Source of the DNA: Branchipolynoe longqiensis
Taxonomy: Eukaryota > Annelida > Polychaeta > Phyllodocida > Polynoidae
Reading direction: 5' to 3'
Assembly: GCA_030323885.1 (NCBI GenBank)
Contig: CM059193.1
Location: 94,728,852-94,792,851, forward strand
DNA: 64,000 nt
Shown here piece after piece: positions 8,671-18,180 of this stretch. Under the pieces are notes generated by a model. It had not been told where the DNA came from, did not search any database, and worked only from the letters and a program-made list of their open reading frames with translations. Position numbers and translations under genes: made by a program. Positions within the stretch are counted from its first letter, which is position 1, and each line of letters opens with the position of its first letter.

Positions 8671-10809
8671 GTATGGTAGTGAAATTGAAACAGCAGAACA
8701 AAATTAAAAACAACATTCAAATGGATATGGACATGTTAAAAGATGCAAAATACAGAACTAAGTATAATGTCTCTGTTCATAACAAATTCAGTGTAGTGAT
8801 GAATGAAGAAACTCCTCAGAGAGAGTATAACAACATTGAAATGGAATGGGAAGCTCTCAGAGAAAGCATGGTCAAGTCAGTAGAGGAGGTGTTACCAAAT
8901 AAAAAATGAGAGACAAAGCAATCATGTATGACGCAAACCATACTAGAAAAGATGGCAGAAAGGAAGAAAGTGAAAACCACTGATCCACCTAAATACAAAC
9001 ACCTGAAGAATGAAATAGAAGATGAATGCAAAAAAGCTAAAGATGAATGGTGGAATAAGAAGTGTGAAGTAGTGGAACAACTTGAGTCTCAACATCGTTC
9101 AAGAGAGATGCACAAGAAAGTGAAAGAGATAACAGGTCAAGGATACAGACAGAGAAGCAGTAAATGTATCAAGAACAAAGACAGCAAAATGCTCTTTGAA
9201 GAAGATGAAATAAAGTCCAGATGGGAAGAATATGTAAACAAACTATACAATGATGACAGAGGGAACCCACCCACAATTGAGAAAGAAGATGGGAATATTA
9301 TATTAGTATCAGAGGTTGAGAAGGCTATCAATGATCTAAAGGCAGGTAAGGCTCCTGGAAGTGACCAGATAACATCAGAAATGATAAAAGGACTAGATGA
9401 AGTGGGGATTCAAATCATTCATAAGCTAGTAACTGACATCTATGAGACTGGATTTATACCATTGAATATGAATGAATCCATATTTGTACGACTCCCAAAG
9501 AAGCTAAAACCAACATTGTGTACTGAGTACAGAACACTAAGCCTGATGAGTCATATGTTGAAGATGATCCTGAAAATAATTTTACTGAGAAACAGACAGA
9601 AAATTGAAGAACAAATCAGTAACGTACAAAGTGGGTTTATATCTGGAAGAGGTACACGTGAAGGGATTTTCAATATGAGAATGATTTGTGAACGTTATTG
9701 TGAAGTGAACCAGGATGTTTATGCCTGCTTTATTGACTATGAGAAGGCCTTCGACCGAGTCAATCATGAACTGTTAATCAAATGTTTACAAGATATTGGT
9801 GTCAATGGCAAAGACATTAAACTAATTGTGAACTTATACTGGACACAACGTGCATTTATAAAAATGGAGCAGGGCCTATCGGATGAAGTTATGATTAAAC
9901 GAGGAGTTCGACAGGGGTGTGTATTGTCACCATGTCTATTTAACCTGTACACAGAGATGATTTTCAGACACATTGAAGATTGCAAGGGAGTGACAATAGG
10001 TGGCATGAACGTCAACAATCTTAGATATGCCGATGACAGTGTAATACTAGCAGACAGTGAGAAAAACCTACAAGATATAGTGAATAGAATCAATAAAGCT
10101 GGAATACTATTCAACATGAAGATGAATGCCAGGAAGACCAAAACAATGGTTATAAGTAAAAAGACAGATAAACCAAATGTCAATATAACCATAGATGGCA
10201 CAAACATAGAACAAGTATCCGAATTCATATATCTCGGACAAAAGATTACAAATGATGGGAGATGTGAGGAAGAAATTAAAAGAAGGATAACAATAGCCCG
10301 AACAACATTCTCCAAAATGTATAGAGTGTTAACATCAAGTAAGATATTAATACAAACAAGGAAGCGTATTCTTCAGTGTTATGTGTGGTCTACTCTAATG
10401 TATGGGGCAGAGACATGGACAATCTCTAAGAAAATGTACAAACGTTTAGCAGCATTTGAGATGTGGACTTATCGAAGGATGATGAAAATATCATGGACAA
10501 AGAAGATCACCAACAAAGAAGTTCTCAGAAAAATTAAAAATAAGAAAAGCTTGTTTGCCACTATACAGACAAAGAAACTTATTTATTTTGGCCACATCAT
10601 TCGTCAGAGTTCAATATACCGTACATTGTTGGAAGGGAAGGTGAATGGCAGCAGAGGGAGAGGGAGACCAAGAACATCATGGTTTACAAATATTTCACAG
10701 TGGACAGGCTTGAATTATTCACAGTCTATCAGAACAGCACAACATCGGGACAAGTGGAGAACCATTGCATCCAACCCTCGACTAGAGGATGGAACTATTG
10801 ATTGATTGA
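8671..10809 (+). mobile_element. LINE A: 5'-truncated non-LTR retrotransposon with target site duplication
   Basis: TTGTGATATA occurs at 8661-8670 and again at 10810-10819, framing the element as a target duplication. The 3' end is a short (ATTG)n tail instead of poly(A). The element starts just after where the endonuclease domain would end, so it was truncated during target-primed reverse transcription. A much shorter copy of the same family sits at 23760-23995 on the other strand. Confidence 0.88.
8673..10805 (+). pseudogene. reverse transcriptase ORF of LINE A
   Basis: The frame is open from 8673 to 10805 apart from one TGA at 8907-8909, with a 625-residue stretch after it. The charged N-terminal linker precedes an RT domain: APGSDQI near residue 140 of the long stretch, GFISGRGTREGIF, motif A FIDYEKAFDRVNHE near 265, motif B GVRQGCVLSPCLF, and catalytic box RYADD near 366. 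The C-terminus (WTYRRMMKISWTKK, then YFGHIIRQSS and GSRGRGRPRTSWF) is typical of proteins annotated as endonuclease-reverse transcriptase in invertebrate genomes. The protein would reverse-transcribe its own RNA at a nicked target. The endonuclease is absent, so this copy could not move by itself. The clade is not assigned. Confidence 0.88.
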
Positions 10810-10819
10810 TTGTGATATA

Positions 10820-11127
10820 TTGAATTTTAAAGATTCAAAGTTATTACTTTGATTTCTTTGTTAATAACAATCATCGCTTTGCATCAGAAGGGATGCTGAT
10901 GAATGGGACTTACACAATGTACTTCTACCCCGGCAAGTTGGCTAGGATCAACGGAACACCAACAATTTACAATTATTTAAAAAGGGAATTTATGTGATCC
11001 TGAATGGAAGCATGAATTGTTGATTATGATAATTTAATGAAAATGTAAATTCACTGCAGGGCCCTGACTAAGGTGCAGTACAATAGCACCCCGATGTGAC
11101 ACACTTAGAAATTGGTTAAAGATGACG
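10820..11127. other. gene-free spacer
   Basis: AT-rich sequence following LINE A. I see no ORF, tRNA-like motif or repeat here that I can support. Confidence 0.6.
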
Positions 11128-11335
11128 GATGGAGACATTTCAATTACCACCAGATGCAGAAAATTCAATTACCACCAGATGGAGACATTTCAATTACCAC
11201 CAGATGGAGACATTTCAATAACCAACAGAAGGAGACATTTCAATTACCACCAGAAGGAGACATGTCAATTACCACCAGATGGAGACATTTCAATTACCAC
11301 CAGATGGAGACATTTCAATAACCAACAGAAGGTAC
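11128..11335. repeat. 25-bp minisatellite, about 8 copies
   Basis: The unit ATGGAGACATTTCAATTACC plus ACCAG repeats eight times with variants (ATGCAGAAAATTCAATT, ACATGTCAATT, AATAACCAACAGAAGG). A higher-order pattern is visible, because the AATAACCAACAGAAGG variant appears at two places. Open frames through it are artefacts of the repeat. Confidence 0.92.
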
Positions 11336-12537
11336 CTTAAATCTCCATAGTTCGATGAAAACTTAAAATTGTCAAAACCAAAAATATTATGACGAATTGA
11401 TTCTATATATCTGACCTAGATACTGGTGCAATTCTTAAACATTTGTTGCCACATAGAAGGGAGTCCTGGGGAAATTTAATAGTAGCTGTTACTACGGAAA
11501 TCTGTGGTGTCAGAGTTTGGGCATGCTTGCCAAAATTCACATCGGTATGTTTGCACTTCAAATATTTCAAACGTTAGCCATTTAAAATAAAAGTTACTTG
11601 AAAGTAAAGTAAGTTATAACGACAAACTTAATATATTCATCTCATAACATGACAGCAACTCAAAATCAATGAACTGTGCACATTTAAGTGGGTATGTCTT
11701 GAGGACAGATTGACATTTCCAAAGGGGATGCTTGTGTTACCTCCTCTGTCTCTATTCGGGTGGCATCACAGTGCCAGAGGAGGCCCTACAATCTGATTGG
11801 CTACCCGGATTAGTGCCGTGATGGACAACGTGCTGAGTTCTGAAAAGGCTCTGAGTAACAAAAGTAGATAATAGATTGGTTGGTTGTTGGAGTTTTACAT
11901 GCTGGCAACATCTAAGGTCATATCAGGATGGGTAGCGACTTGTGGCAGTGTACTCGTGGCAAACTGTATAGTGCTGTCCCATTGGAACATCAGGCCATCG
12001 GCACCATGACACGATATAACCCACACCACGTCACACTCTCCTGACACTGAGCTATTTTAAGTCATTGGCTTGACTCGATCCGGGTTCGAACACATGGGTT
12101 CGAATCCCACGATCTACCACAACGGGAGACGGACGCTCAACACATGGTCTGTAGATAATAGAAGACTAATGTGGCCATCCTGCACTGTGCATGTCTCTCT
12201 CCCCTGTGAAGTCACCCGGACATTTGGTGAGTGACAACCCAGCCGCCAGCTGCTAGATTCACGCCACTACAATGCCGAATAACTCATCCCGACTTGACTT
12301 AATTTGAAAATTGAGAACGCACTCTATGCAGCCGATTTCAATGCCGGAAGTTATAATCATGAAACCCACCCTCCCCTCACGAGAATGAGGTCAGAGGTCA
12401 CCCCCAGAGGGAAATCATTTGACAAATTACCCAAATATACTCGAAAAACTAAAGTAATCGGGCAGTTTCCTAAATTGCCACTGGGCACGAAAGCACAAAT
12501 AGGCAGCACTCATTGCTCGGAGCCGGACGCGGTGCCT
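11336..12537. other. intergenic stretch with a tRNA B-box-like SINE trace
   Basis: No gene is supported. Near 12060-12115, AAGTCATTGGCTTGACTCGA is followed by GGGTTCGAACACATGGGTTCGAATCCC, two B-box-like motifs in a row. This resembles the second SINE type also seen near 7500 and 18150. The remainder is unassigned. Confidence 0.5.
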
Positions 12538-12753
12538 GATGCGCGGCAAGGAAGGACGAGGAGGCGGAAGTGGAAAAGAGGGCATTTTATTGGATGAATG
12601 CCCGAGGCGTTTTGAACATACAGTGTAATAAGTCAAGTACAGGTAAAGGTAAAATATAATTGTTTGATGCATGCTCATGCTGAGAGCGTCAAATGTGAGC
12701 GTAATGTCAGGCAATGTCAGTAGTTGGGAGGTGGGCCCGAGGAGCCCTCAACC
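12538..12753 (-). repeat. terminal repeat A, outer copy (Ngaro-like 1)
   Basis: Starts GATGCGCGGCAAGG and ends GAGGAGCCCTCAACC on the plus strand. It matches 12992-13209 with only a few substitutions and 1-3 base indels, for example GTTTTGAAC versus GTTTCATGAAC. Confidence 0.9.
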
Positions 12754-12792
12754 CTATAATGGAGAGTTGGTGTATAGGGATGGTGGGTGGGG

Positions 12793-12991
12793 AAAAAGAG
12801 GTATGAGGAGCGGAGTCTGTGGAGGCAGGAGGGCGAGTGGCCGGTGGAGAGGCCGGAGGGGGTTATAAGGGAAGGAGAGAGGGGGGGGGGTTATGTAAGA
12901 GGGAGAGAGCTGGAGGAGAGAGGAGGGGGGGAGAGAGGGGGGGGTGCGTCCTCCCTCACCTCGCATCAAACGCAATGCGAGCATTACGACC
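12793..12991 (-). repeat. terminal repeat B, inner copy (Ngaro-like 1)
   Basis: AAAAAGAGGTATGAGGAGCG through GCATTACGACC matches 17910-18111 apart from lengths of the G runs and small changes. It sits directly between the two copies of repeat A, completing the split-direct-repeat pattern. Confidence 0.9.
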
Positions 12992-13209
12992 GATGCGCGG
13001 CAAGGAAGGACGAGGAGGCGGAAGTGGAAAAGAGGGCATTTTATTGGGTGAATGCCCGAGGCGTTTCATGAACATACAGTGTAATAAGTCAATTACAGGT
13101 AAAGGTAAAATATAATTGTTTTGATGCATGCTCATGCTGAGAGCGTCAATGTGAGCGTAATGTCAGGCAATGTCAGTAGTTGGGAGGTGGGCCCGAGGAG
13201 CCCTCAACC
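12992..13209 (-). repeat. terminal repeat A, inner copy (Ngaro-like 1)
   Basis: It abuts the end of the recombinase gene on one side and repeat B on the other. It is the partner of 12538-12753. Confidence 0.9.
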
Positions 13210-14197
13210 AGGAGAGAGGAGAGGGCTCGAGGGGCCGCCGAGGGAGCGAGGCGGGGGACGTAAGCGTGGACCGCCTCGGAAGTCCAGGTCCCCTGGGCCA
13301 TGATGTCGGAGATGTGGACACCGGCGGTATGGCAGGCCTGGGCGGCGCCCCGGCGGAGCCTGTGGAGAGTGAAGGCCTCGGCCCCCCGGACACCTCGGGC
13401 GTGAAGGGCGCCTCGCATGAGGGCAGTGAGTGTGCGCGGGTCGAGGGGGCGACCGGAGGGCATGATGAACGCCGGGGCGTCGGGAGGCGCGGGGCACTGC
13501 CGGGTGGCCGCGTTCCAGGCGGCCAGAGGGCAGAGGCCCGGCCTCGGGCAGGCAGGGATGAAGAGGGCGATGGCACCCGAGGGCTCGGATATGGTCTTTG
13601 AAGTCCTGACCGTGACCCGGAGGCCGCCGGGGGCAGGGGCGACGTCGCCGCGGGTGATGGTGTGGGGGCCCCCCCAGCCCTCGGCACTCGTTAACAGCAG
13701 GTTGGATTGTCGGAGCATGCCGAAGTACCCGAGGAGAAGGGCGGCCCGAGGGGTGAGTGAGGCTGGTCCCGCGAGGGCGAGGTGGGAGATGACGAGGGCG
13801 AGCAGAGGAGGCGTCAGAGGGGGCGCCTGGCGAGGCGCGTGGGTCGAGGCGCGCTCGGCACCTCGGCAGACGTCCTTGGCGAGGGCAGAGTCGAAGGCGG
13901 TGGTTGACCCTACGGCCGCCCCGGTCCAGGTGTGCGCCCGGAGAGGGCGTTCTTGATGGAGGCCGGGGCGAGGCCTCGGGCGTGGAGGCAGGCAGTGTAG
14001 CCGGCGATCTGGAAGTCGGTGGGGGCGAGGGGGGCGAGCCCTTGGGCCACACAGTAGGTAACGTAGTCGCGGGCCTGGCACCGGCGATTCCTCCATGTCG
14101 AGGGGGCCAGGGAGGCGAGGCGCAGGCGCGTGATGTCCTCCACCTCGGCCGGGGGAAAACCTGCATCAGAGGCCGGGGTTAAAGGGGAAGGCGTCAT
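13173..14197 (-). pseudogene. tyrosine recombinase of Ngaro-like 1 (one frameshift)
   Basis: The recombinase inserts the circular cDNA without an integrase. The N-terminal SAM-like part reads LAPSTWRNRRCQARDYVTYC with an ATG at 14197 that overlaps the end of the RT gene. The frame changes near 13945, then continues with ALLLGYFGMLRQSNLL carrying the first catalytic Arg, HRLRRGAAQAC carrying the His-x-x-Arg box, and a C-terminal VHAYVP with the likely nucleophilic Tyr. All of the R, H-R and Y positions are visible. A single indel separates the two halves, so the protein is broken in this copy unless the frameshift is a sequencing error. Confidence 0.85.
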
Positions 14198-15914
14198 GGG
14201 AAGGGGATATGCTGTGGAGCCCGAGGCGGGCGATGCCGGCGCGGGCCACCTCGGCCCAGGGTCCGTCGAGGTGGGCGCGGCTGAGAGCGTCGGCGAGGAC
14301 GAGCTCGGCCCCGGACTTGTGGAGGACGGTGAGGGTAAAGCATCGGGTCGCCGCGAGGAGCCAGAGCTCCCGAGCGCAGGTCCCGAGGGTAGCATCGCGG
14401 GCGCGGCCCGAGGTGAGGGAGGCGGCGGAGGCCATGTTGTCTGTGTTGATCACGATGGTGGCCCCCGCCACGTCCTCAGGGATGAGGGCGCGGAGTGCAA
14501 CCACAAGGTTGACGGCCTCCAACTCGTGAATGTCGGGGAACCGCGCCCGGAAGTCGAGGGTGTACCCTCGGGCGTAGCAGTGGGTGGCGGAGTAGGCGCC
14601 CCCGCCCGTGAGGCAGGAGTCGCACTCTATGACGTGGACGCGCCCTGCCGGGGCGCGGAGGAGGTGGAGGCCGTTGGAGGCCCGGCCGTAGAGGGCGAAC
14701 CACCTCAGGTCCCGGAGGGCGTCGTCGTCGAGGGTGAGCGAGGCGCAGCCGAAGCAGCGGCGGAGCGCCCCGAGGAGGCGACTCATGAACCTCCGGGCGG
14801 GGAGCACACAGCTGCCCACATGGTTGAGGCGCCCGAGGAGGCTCTGGAGCTTGCGGCGAGTTATGGCAGGGCAGGTGAGGCGTGCCTCGCAGGAGAGGAT
14901 GAGGTCGTCGACTTTGTCGGGGGCGATGCGGACAGTCATCGCCTCGCTGTCGAGGGCAAAGCCCAGCCAGGTGAGGCGGACAGCGGGGGGGTGGCACTTC
15001 CCAGGGGCCACGTCGAGCCCGAGGGCGGCAGCTAGGGCGAGGAAGGCGTCGAATGCCTGGCAGGCCCCGAGGTATGAGGCCTCGCACCCGACAAAGTCGT
15101 CGACGTATACCAGTGTGTGGAAGCCGTCGCGCCTCATTATCCAGGCGACGGCAGCCGTCACACGGACGCAGGCGGCGCCCGAGGAGCGGCAACCAAAGGG
15201 GAGGGCAAGGTCGATGTACACCCTCTGGTTGAGGGTGATGCCGTAGAGGGGGCAGGCGAGGGGGTCGGCGCGGAGTTGCCGGTATGCGCGGGAGATGTCG
15301 GCTGACCAGAGGTATGCGCCGGTGCCCTCGCCCGTGAGGCGGCGCCCGAGGTCAGCGACTGAAGGGAGGGTGTAGGAGTGGGGTTTCCCGAGGTATTCCC
15401 GGCGGGGGATGCCGGCATTGACGCTGGCGCCGGGGGGGAAGGAGAGGTCGACGATGACCCGCCTCTTGCCCAGGTCGGATTTGGGGCGGGTCATCATGGG
15501 GGAGACCTGGGTCCAGGGAGTGAAGGGAGGAATGGTGAAGGGGCCCGCGAGGGCGCCGAGGGCGAGCTCGGTATTGATGAAGGCCTCTATGTGGGGGGCG
15601 TGCTCAGGGGCCTCGCGGTGGTTGGTAAAGGTAGGGCGGGGGGGGGTAGAGGCGGAGAAGTTGGCGGGGAAGCCGAACTCGAGTAGGTCGAGGAGGGCGG
15701 GGTCGGGGTAGTCGCGGAGGCGGTCGCGCCATGCGGGGATGTGGAGGCCAGAGGGGAGGGGGATGCGGGCGGCCAAAAAATTAGGGAGGCCCGCTTCCCT
15801 GAGGGCGGTGTATGCGCGGGTGAAGGTGGGGTAGCGGGCCCAGGCTTCTTTTGAAGCGTGGGGCCAGATAGCGAGGAGGGTGGGGCGGTATTGGTGTGGG
15901 GGGAGCGGCCGCAT
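14166..15914 (-). CDS. reverse transcriptase-RNase H of Ngaro-like 1 (intact ORF)
   Basis: 582 codons are open from an ATG at 15914. The N-terminal third includes WRDRLRDYPDPALLDLLEFG and FTNHREAPEHAPHIEAFI, conserved upstream of RT in DIRS-order elements. RT motifs follow: MMTRPKSDLGKRRVIVDLSF, ADISRAYRQL with the first catalytic Asp, LPFGCRSSGAACVRV, and the catalytic box YVDDFVG near residue 268. RNase H follows with IECDSC near 430, HELEAVNLVVALRALIP and INTDNMAS. The C-terminal LVLADALSRAHLD is also typical. It would make cDNA and remove template RNA. A 750-base Pro-rich, G-run-rich stretch separates it from gag. The second element at 49-55 kb encodes a clear relative. Confidence 0.92.
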   Translation of the reverse strand: MRPLPPHQYRPTLLAIWPHASKEAWARYPTFTRAYTALREAGLPNFLAARIPLPSGLHIPAWRDRLRDYPDPALLDLLEFGFPANFSASTPPRPTFTNHREAPEHAPHIEAFINTELALGALAGPFTIPPFTPWTQVSPMMTRPKSDLGKRRVIVDLSFPPGASVNAGIPRREYLGKPHSYTLPSVADLGRRLTGEGTGAYLWSADISRAYRQLRADPLACPLYGITLNQRVYIDLALPFGCRSSGAACVRVTAAVAWIMRRDGFHTLVYVDDFVGCEASYLGACQAFDAFLALAAALGLDVAPGKCHPPAVRLTWLGFALDSEAMTVRIAPDKVDDLILSCEARLTCPAITRRKLQSLLGRLNHVGSCVLPARRFMSRLLGALRRCFGCASLTLDDDALRDLRWFALYGRASNGLHLLRAPAGRVHVIECDSCLTGGGAYSATHCYARGYTLDFRARFPDIHELEAVNLVVALRALIPEDVAGATIVINTDNMASAASLTSGRARDATLGTCARELWLLAATRCFTLTVLHKSGAELVLADALSRAHLDGPWAEVARAGIARLGLHSISPSHDAFPFNPGL

Positions 15915-16672
15915 GAGGGGGCGGCGGGGAGGGTGTCCTGTATGTGTGGTTGTACGACGTCAGAGATGTGCTCGCTTAGGTCGTGGTGGGGGGGGGGTGG
16001 GGGGGAGGTGGGGGGTGGGGGTATGGGGGAGGAGGAGCGGTAGGGGAGGTCGAGGGGGGCGGCGAAGGAGGTGGGGGAGGGGGGGGGTGTGGGGGGGTCG
16101 GGGTGAGGGGGGAGGCCGGGTAGGAGGGTGAGGTAGGCTGTGTCGGCAGGGGAGGGGGTGGGGGGGTGGTGAGAGGGGGGGAGGGGTGAGGGGGTGACGG
16201 AGGCCATGGAGTGAATCGGGCATGGAGGTAGAGAATAAGAGAGAAGACGGGGGGGGGGGGGGGGGTGCGGAGGGGGGTGGGGGGCGTCGGGGCCTGAGCT
16301 GGTTGAGGTCGAAGGGGGGGGGGGGCCGGTGGTCGGGAGATCATAAGAGAGTGAGCGTGACGTATGGGTGCAGGGTGGCGGTGAGATAGAGGGTCTGTTG
16401 GGCCGCGGCGGGTGGCGGCAGGGGGGGGGGGCTTTGAAGCCTGGTGTGGTGTGAGCGGTTGGGTGCTCTGCGGTCAGGGCGCGGGCGGGCCGGGCGGGCG
16501 GCGGGATGTGAGGGGGCGGCGAGATGTGAGGGGGCGGTGAGATGTGAGAGGGCGGGAAATCAGTGGGCGGTGAGATGTGAGGGTGGTCGGTTGTGGGTGT
16601 GCGTGGGTCGGCGTGGGGGGGGTGGGTGGGGCCGGCTGGGTCCCTCCGGACCGGGCTGGAGGGGGCGGCGGA
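15915..16672 (-). other. low-complexity G-run region between gag and RT (Ngaro-like 1)
   Basis: The plus strand carries many runs of four or more G, including long ones near 16240-16265 and 16312-16325. The minus strand would encode Pro/Ser-rich linkers in several frames. The second Ngaro-like element also has a Pro-rich stretch between gag and RT (50.7-51.6 kb), so some of this may be coding linker, but no single frame is continuous. Confidence 0.6.
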
Positions 16673-17842
16673 CTAAAAATCCGCCGAGGGGGCCCCGCCC
16701 CCCCGCTCCCGGGTTCGTTTGCTATTGCAGACGGCCTCGGAGTGCATTGTGAGGAACTTTCTAACGTTTGCACAGTATGCGCATGCATGTCGATACCTCG
16801 ACGTCCCCTCCCCATGTGTCTGCCCGGTCGCATGAGGCGGGGTCTCGGTTCCAGGAGGGGCATGGGACGCCGTGGGATTCCCGGAGGTAGGGCGTCCTGG
16901 TGTCGGTCTGGAGGCGGGGGAGGAGGGGTCTGGGGGCGGGGCGGGGGGCGTCGGAGGAGCGGGCGGGGATGGGGAGGGCGGCTGTGGGTGTGGTGAGGGC
17001 CTCCATCCTGAGCATGGCGGCGGGGTCGTGCCAGCCGTGTGGGAGCCTACCGTCCGCGATCCAAGTGAATACCGTCTCGGAATAACGGCGGACGGTAGCC
17101 CATGGGTGGACGAGATTGTCCCGGTGGATGGTAAGGGCGTGGTGGCTGAGTCCGGGAAGGGAGTGGGCGGGGAAGGCGGGGTGCGCCTCCAGCATGCGAG
17201 GGTGTACTCGTCCTTGGTCGCCTCCCCTCGCTTCACCGCCTTTCTCTCCGCCCCCCCGCTCTATGAGGTCACAGGGGAAGATATAATGGGGGGAAATACC
17301 TTTCCGTCGACCGGCGTTGTGTGTGTCGGCTGAGTCGAGTATTTCTCGAACAGCGTCTGCGGCGGAGGTGGCCGAGTTGCCGTGGGCGTTGCGGTAGTGG
17401 AGCGGGGGCGGCGCCTCGGATGTCTGAGAGGCGGATGCCCCTCCCCTGGTGAAGCGGATGTAGTCGGGGTGAATGGCCCCCGGGGCCGCCGGCAAGGGGG
17501 GCGGGGCGTGCGAGGGGCGTCGATGTGCTGAGGCGGCGCCGGCGGGGGCGCGGCGGCCGCGGCGGGGGCGTGGTGGGGCGCGGCTCCACGCTGGTCCCGG
17601 GCGTCGATGATGTCGAGTCTCGCCGTCATGCGTTCCATGGCCGCGACTGTGTCGAGTAGCGTGGCCTGCATGGTGCGCCCCCATTCGGATGGGGGGTCGC
17701 CGGAGGCGGTCTTCGGGAGAGGGGCGGCCTGAGGGGGCGAGGAGGGCGCGGATGAGTGTGTCGATCCGGTCGATCCCGCCTCGGAAATGCGCTGTGCCTC
17801 CCTGCGGGCGGCGCGCCTCCCCCGACCTCGTCCGTTAGGCAT
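16673..17842 (-). pseudogene. gag-like protein of Ngaro-like 1 (frameshifted)
   Basis: The likely start is the ATG at 17842 (MPNGRGRGRRAARREAQR, basic). After about 100 codons the frame shifts. The conserved gag block is in another frame: HHALTIHRDNLVHPWATVRR and FTWIADGRLPHGWHDPAAML, matching WSEKTFAMIDNGRLPRGWRD of the second element. A zinc-binding-like segment follows, CPSWNRDPASCD, then after another shift HACAYCANVRKFL, matching CHRWNWGNDC and HVCAWCMNKY there. Gag packages element RNA. At least two frameshifts prevent a full product. Confidence 0.75.
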
Positions 17843-17909
17843 GTTGGGCGTGCAGAGAGGTGAGGCCACGTGTAGAGAGGTGGGGCGCGTGTAGAGAGTG
17901 AGGCCAAAG

Positions 17910-18111
17910 AAAAAGAGGTATGAGGAGCGGAGTCTGTGGAGGCAGGAGGGCGAGTGGCCGGTGGAGAGGCCGGAGGGGGTTATAAGGGAAGGAGAGAGAG
18001 GGGGGGGTGTTATGTACGAGGGAGAGAGCTGGAGGAGAGAGGAGGGGGGGGGGAGAGGGGGGGGTGCGTCCTCCCTCACCTCGCATCAAACGCAATGCGA
18101 GCATTACGACC
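17910..18111 (-). repeat. terminal repeat B, outer copy (Ngaro-like 1)
   Basis: 5' terminal repeat of the element, partner of 12793-12991. It ends GCATTACGACC, directly followed by SINE-like sequence. Confidence 0.9.
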
Positions 18112-18180
18112 AATCCGTACAGCGTGGGCCTCGCATGCAGGAGATCGGGAGTTCCCAGTCGAGTCAAACCAGTTGTATAA
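18112..18180 (+). mobile_element. SINE fragment (second type) at the Ngaro insertion point
   Basis: CAATCCGTACAGCGTGGGCC looks like a tRNA A-box, CCTCGCATG the anticodon region and GGGAGTTCCCAGTCGAG a weak B-box, ending TCAAACCAG. It corresponds to the minus-strand remnant at 7496-7600. The Ngaro end falls at or just before its A-box. Confidence 0.5.

Larger units (their letters stand above)
12538..18111 (-). mobile_element. Ngaro-like (DIRS order) tyrosine-recombinase retrotransposon 1
   Basis: A GC-rich 5.6-kb minus-strand element has gag-like, RT-RNase H and tyrosine recombinase genes in that order and no integrase or protease. Its ends form split direct repeats. Reading the minus strand: repeat B (18111-17910), genes, repeat A (13209-12992), repeat B again (12991-12793), repeat A again (12753-12538). 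This layout is typical of Ngaro and PAT elements, while DIRS1 itself has inverted termini. Repeat copies are almost identical, so insertion was recent relative to the neighbours. No methyltransferase or hydrolase ORF is seen. Confidence 0.88.

Noticed and set aside
12754..16344. many long overlapping ORFs on both strands (Pro/Arg/Gly-rich)
   Set aside because: They arise from the high GC content of the Ngaro-like element. Only the minus-strand frames with RT, RNase H, recombinase and gag motifs are kept.
12538..18111. DIRS1-type inverted terminal repeats
   Set aside because: The end blocks are direct repeats in split arrangement, not inverted, so Ngaro/PAT-like is the better fit.
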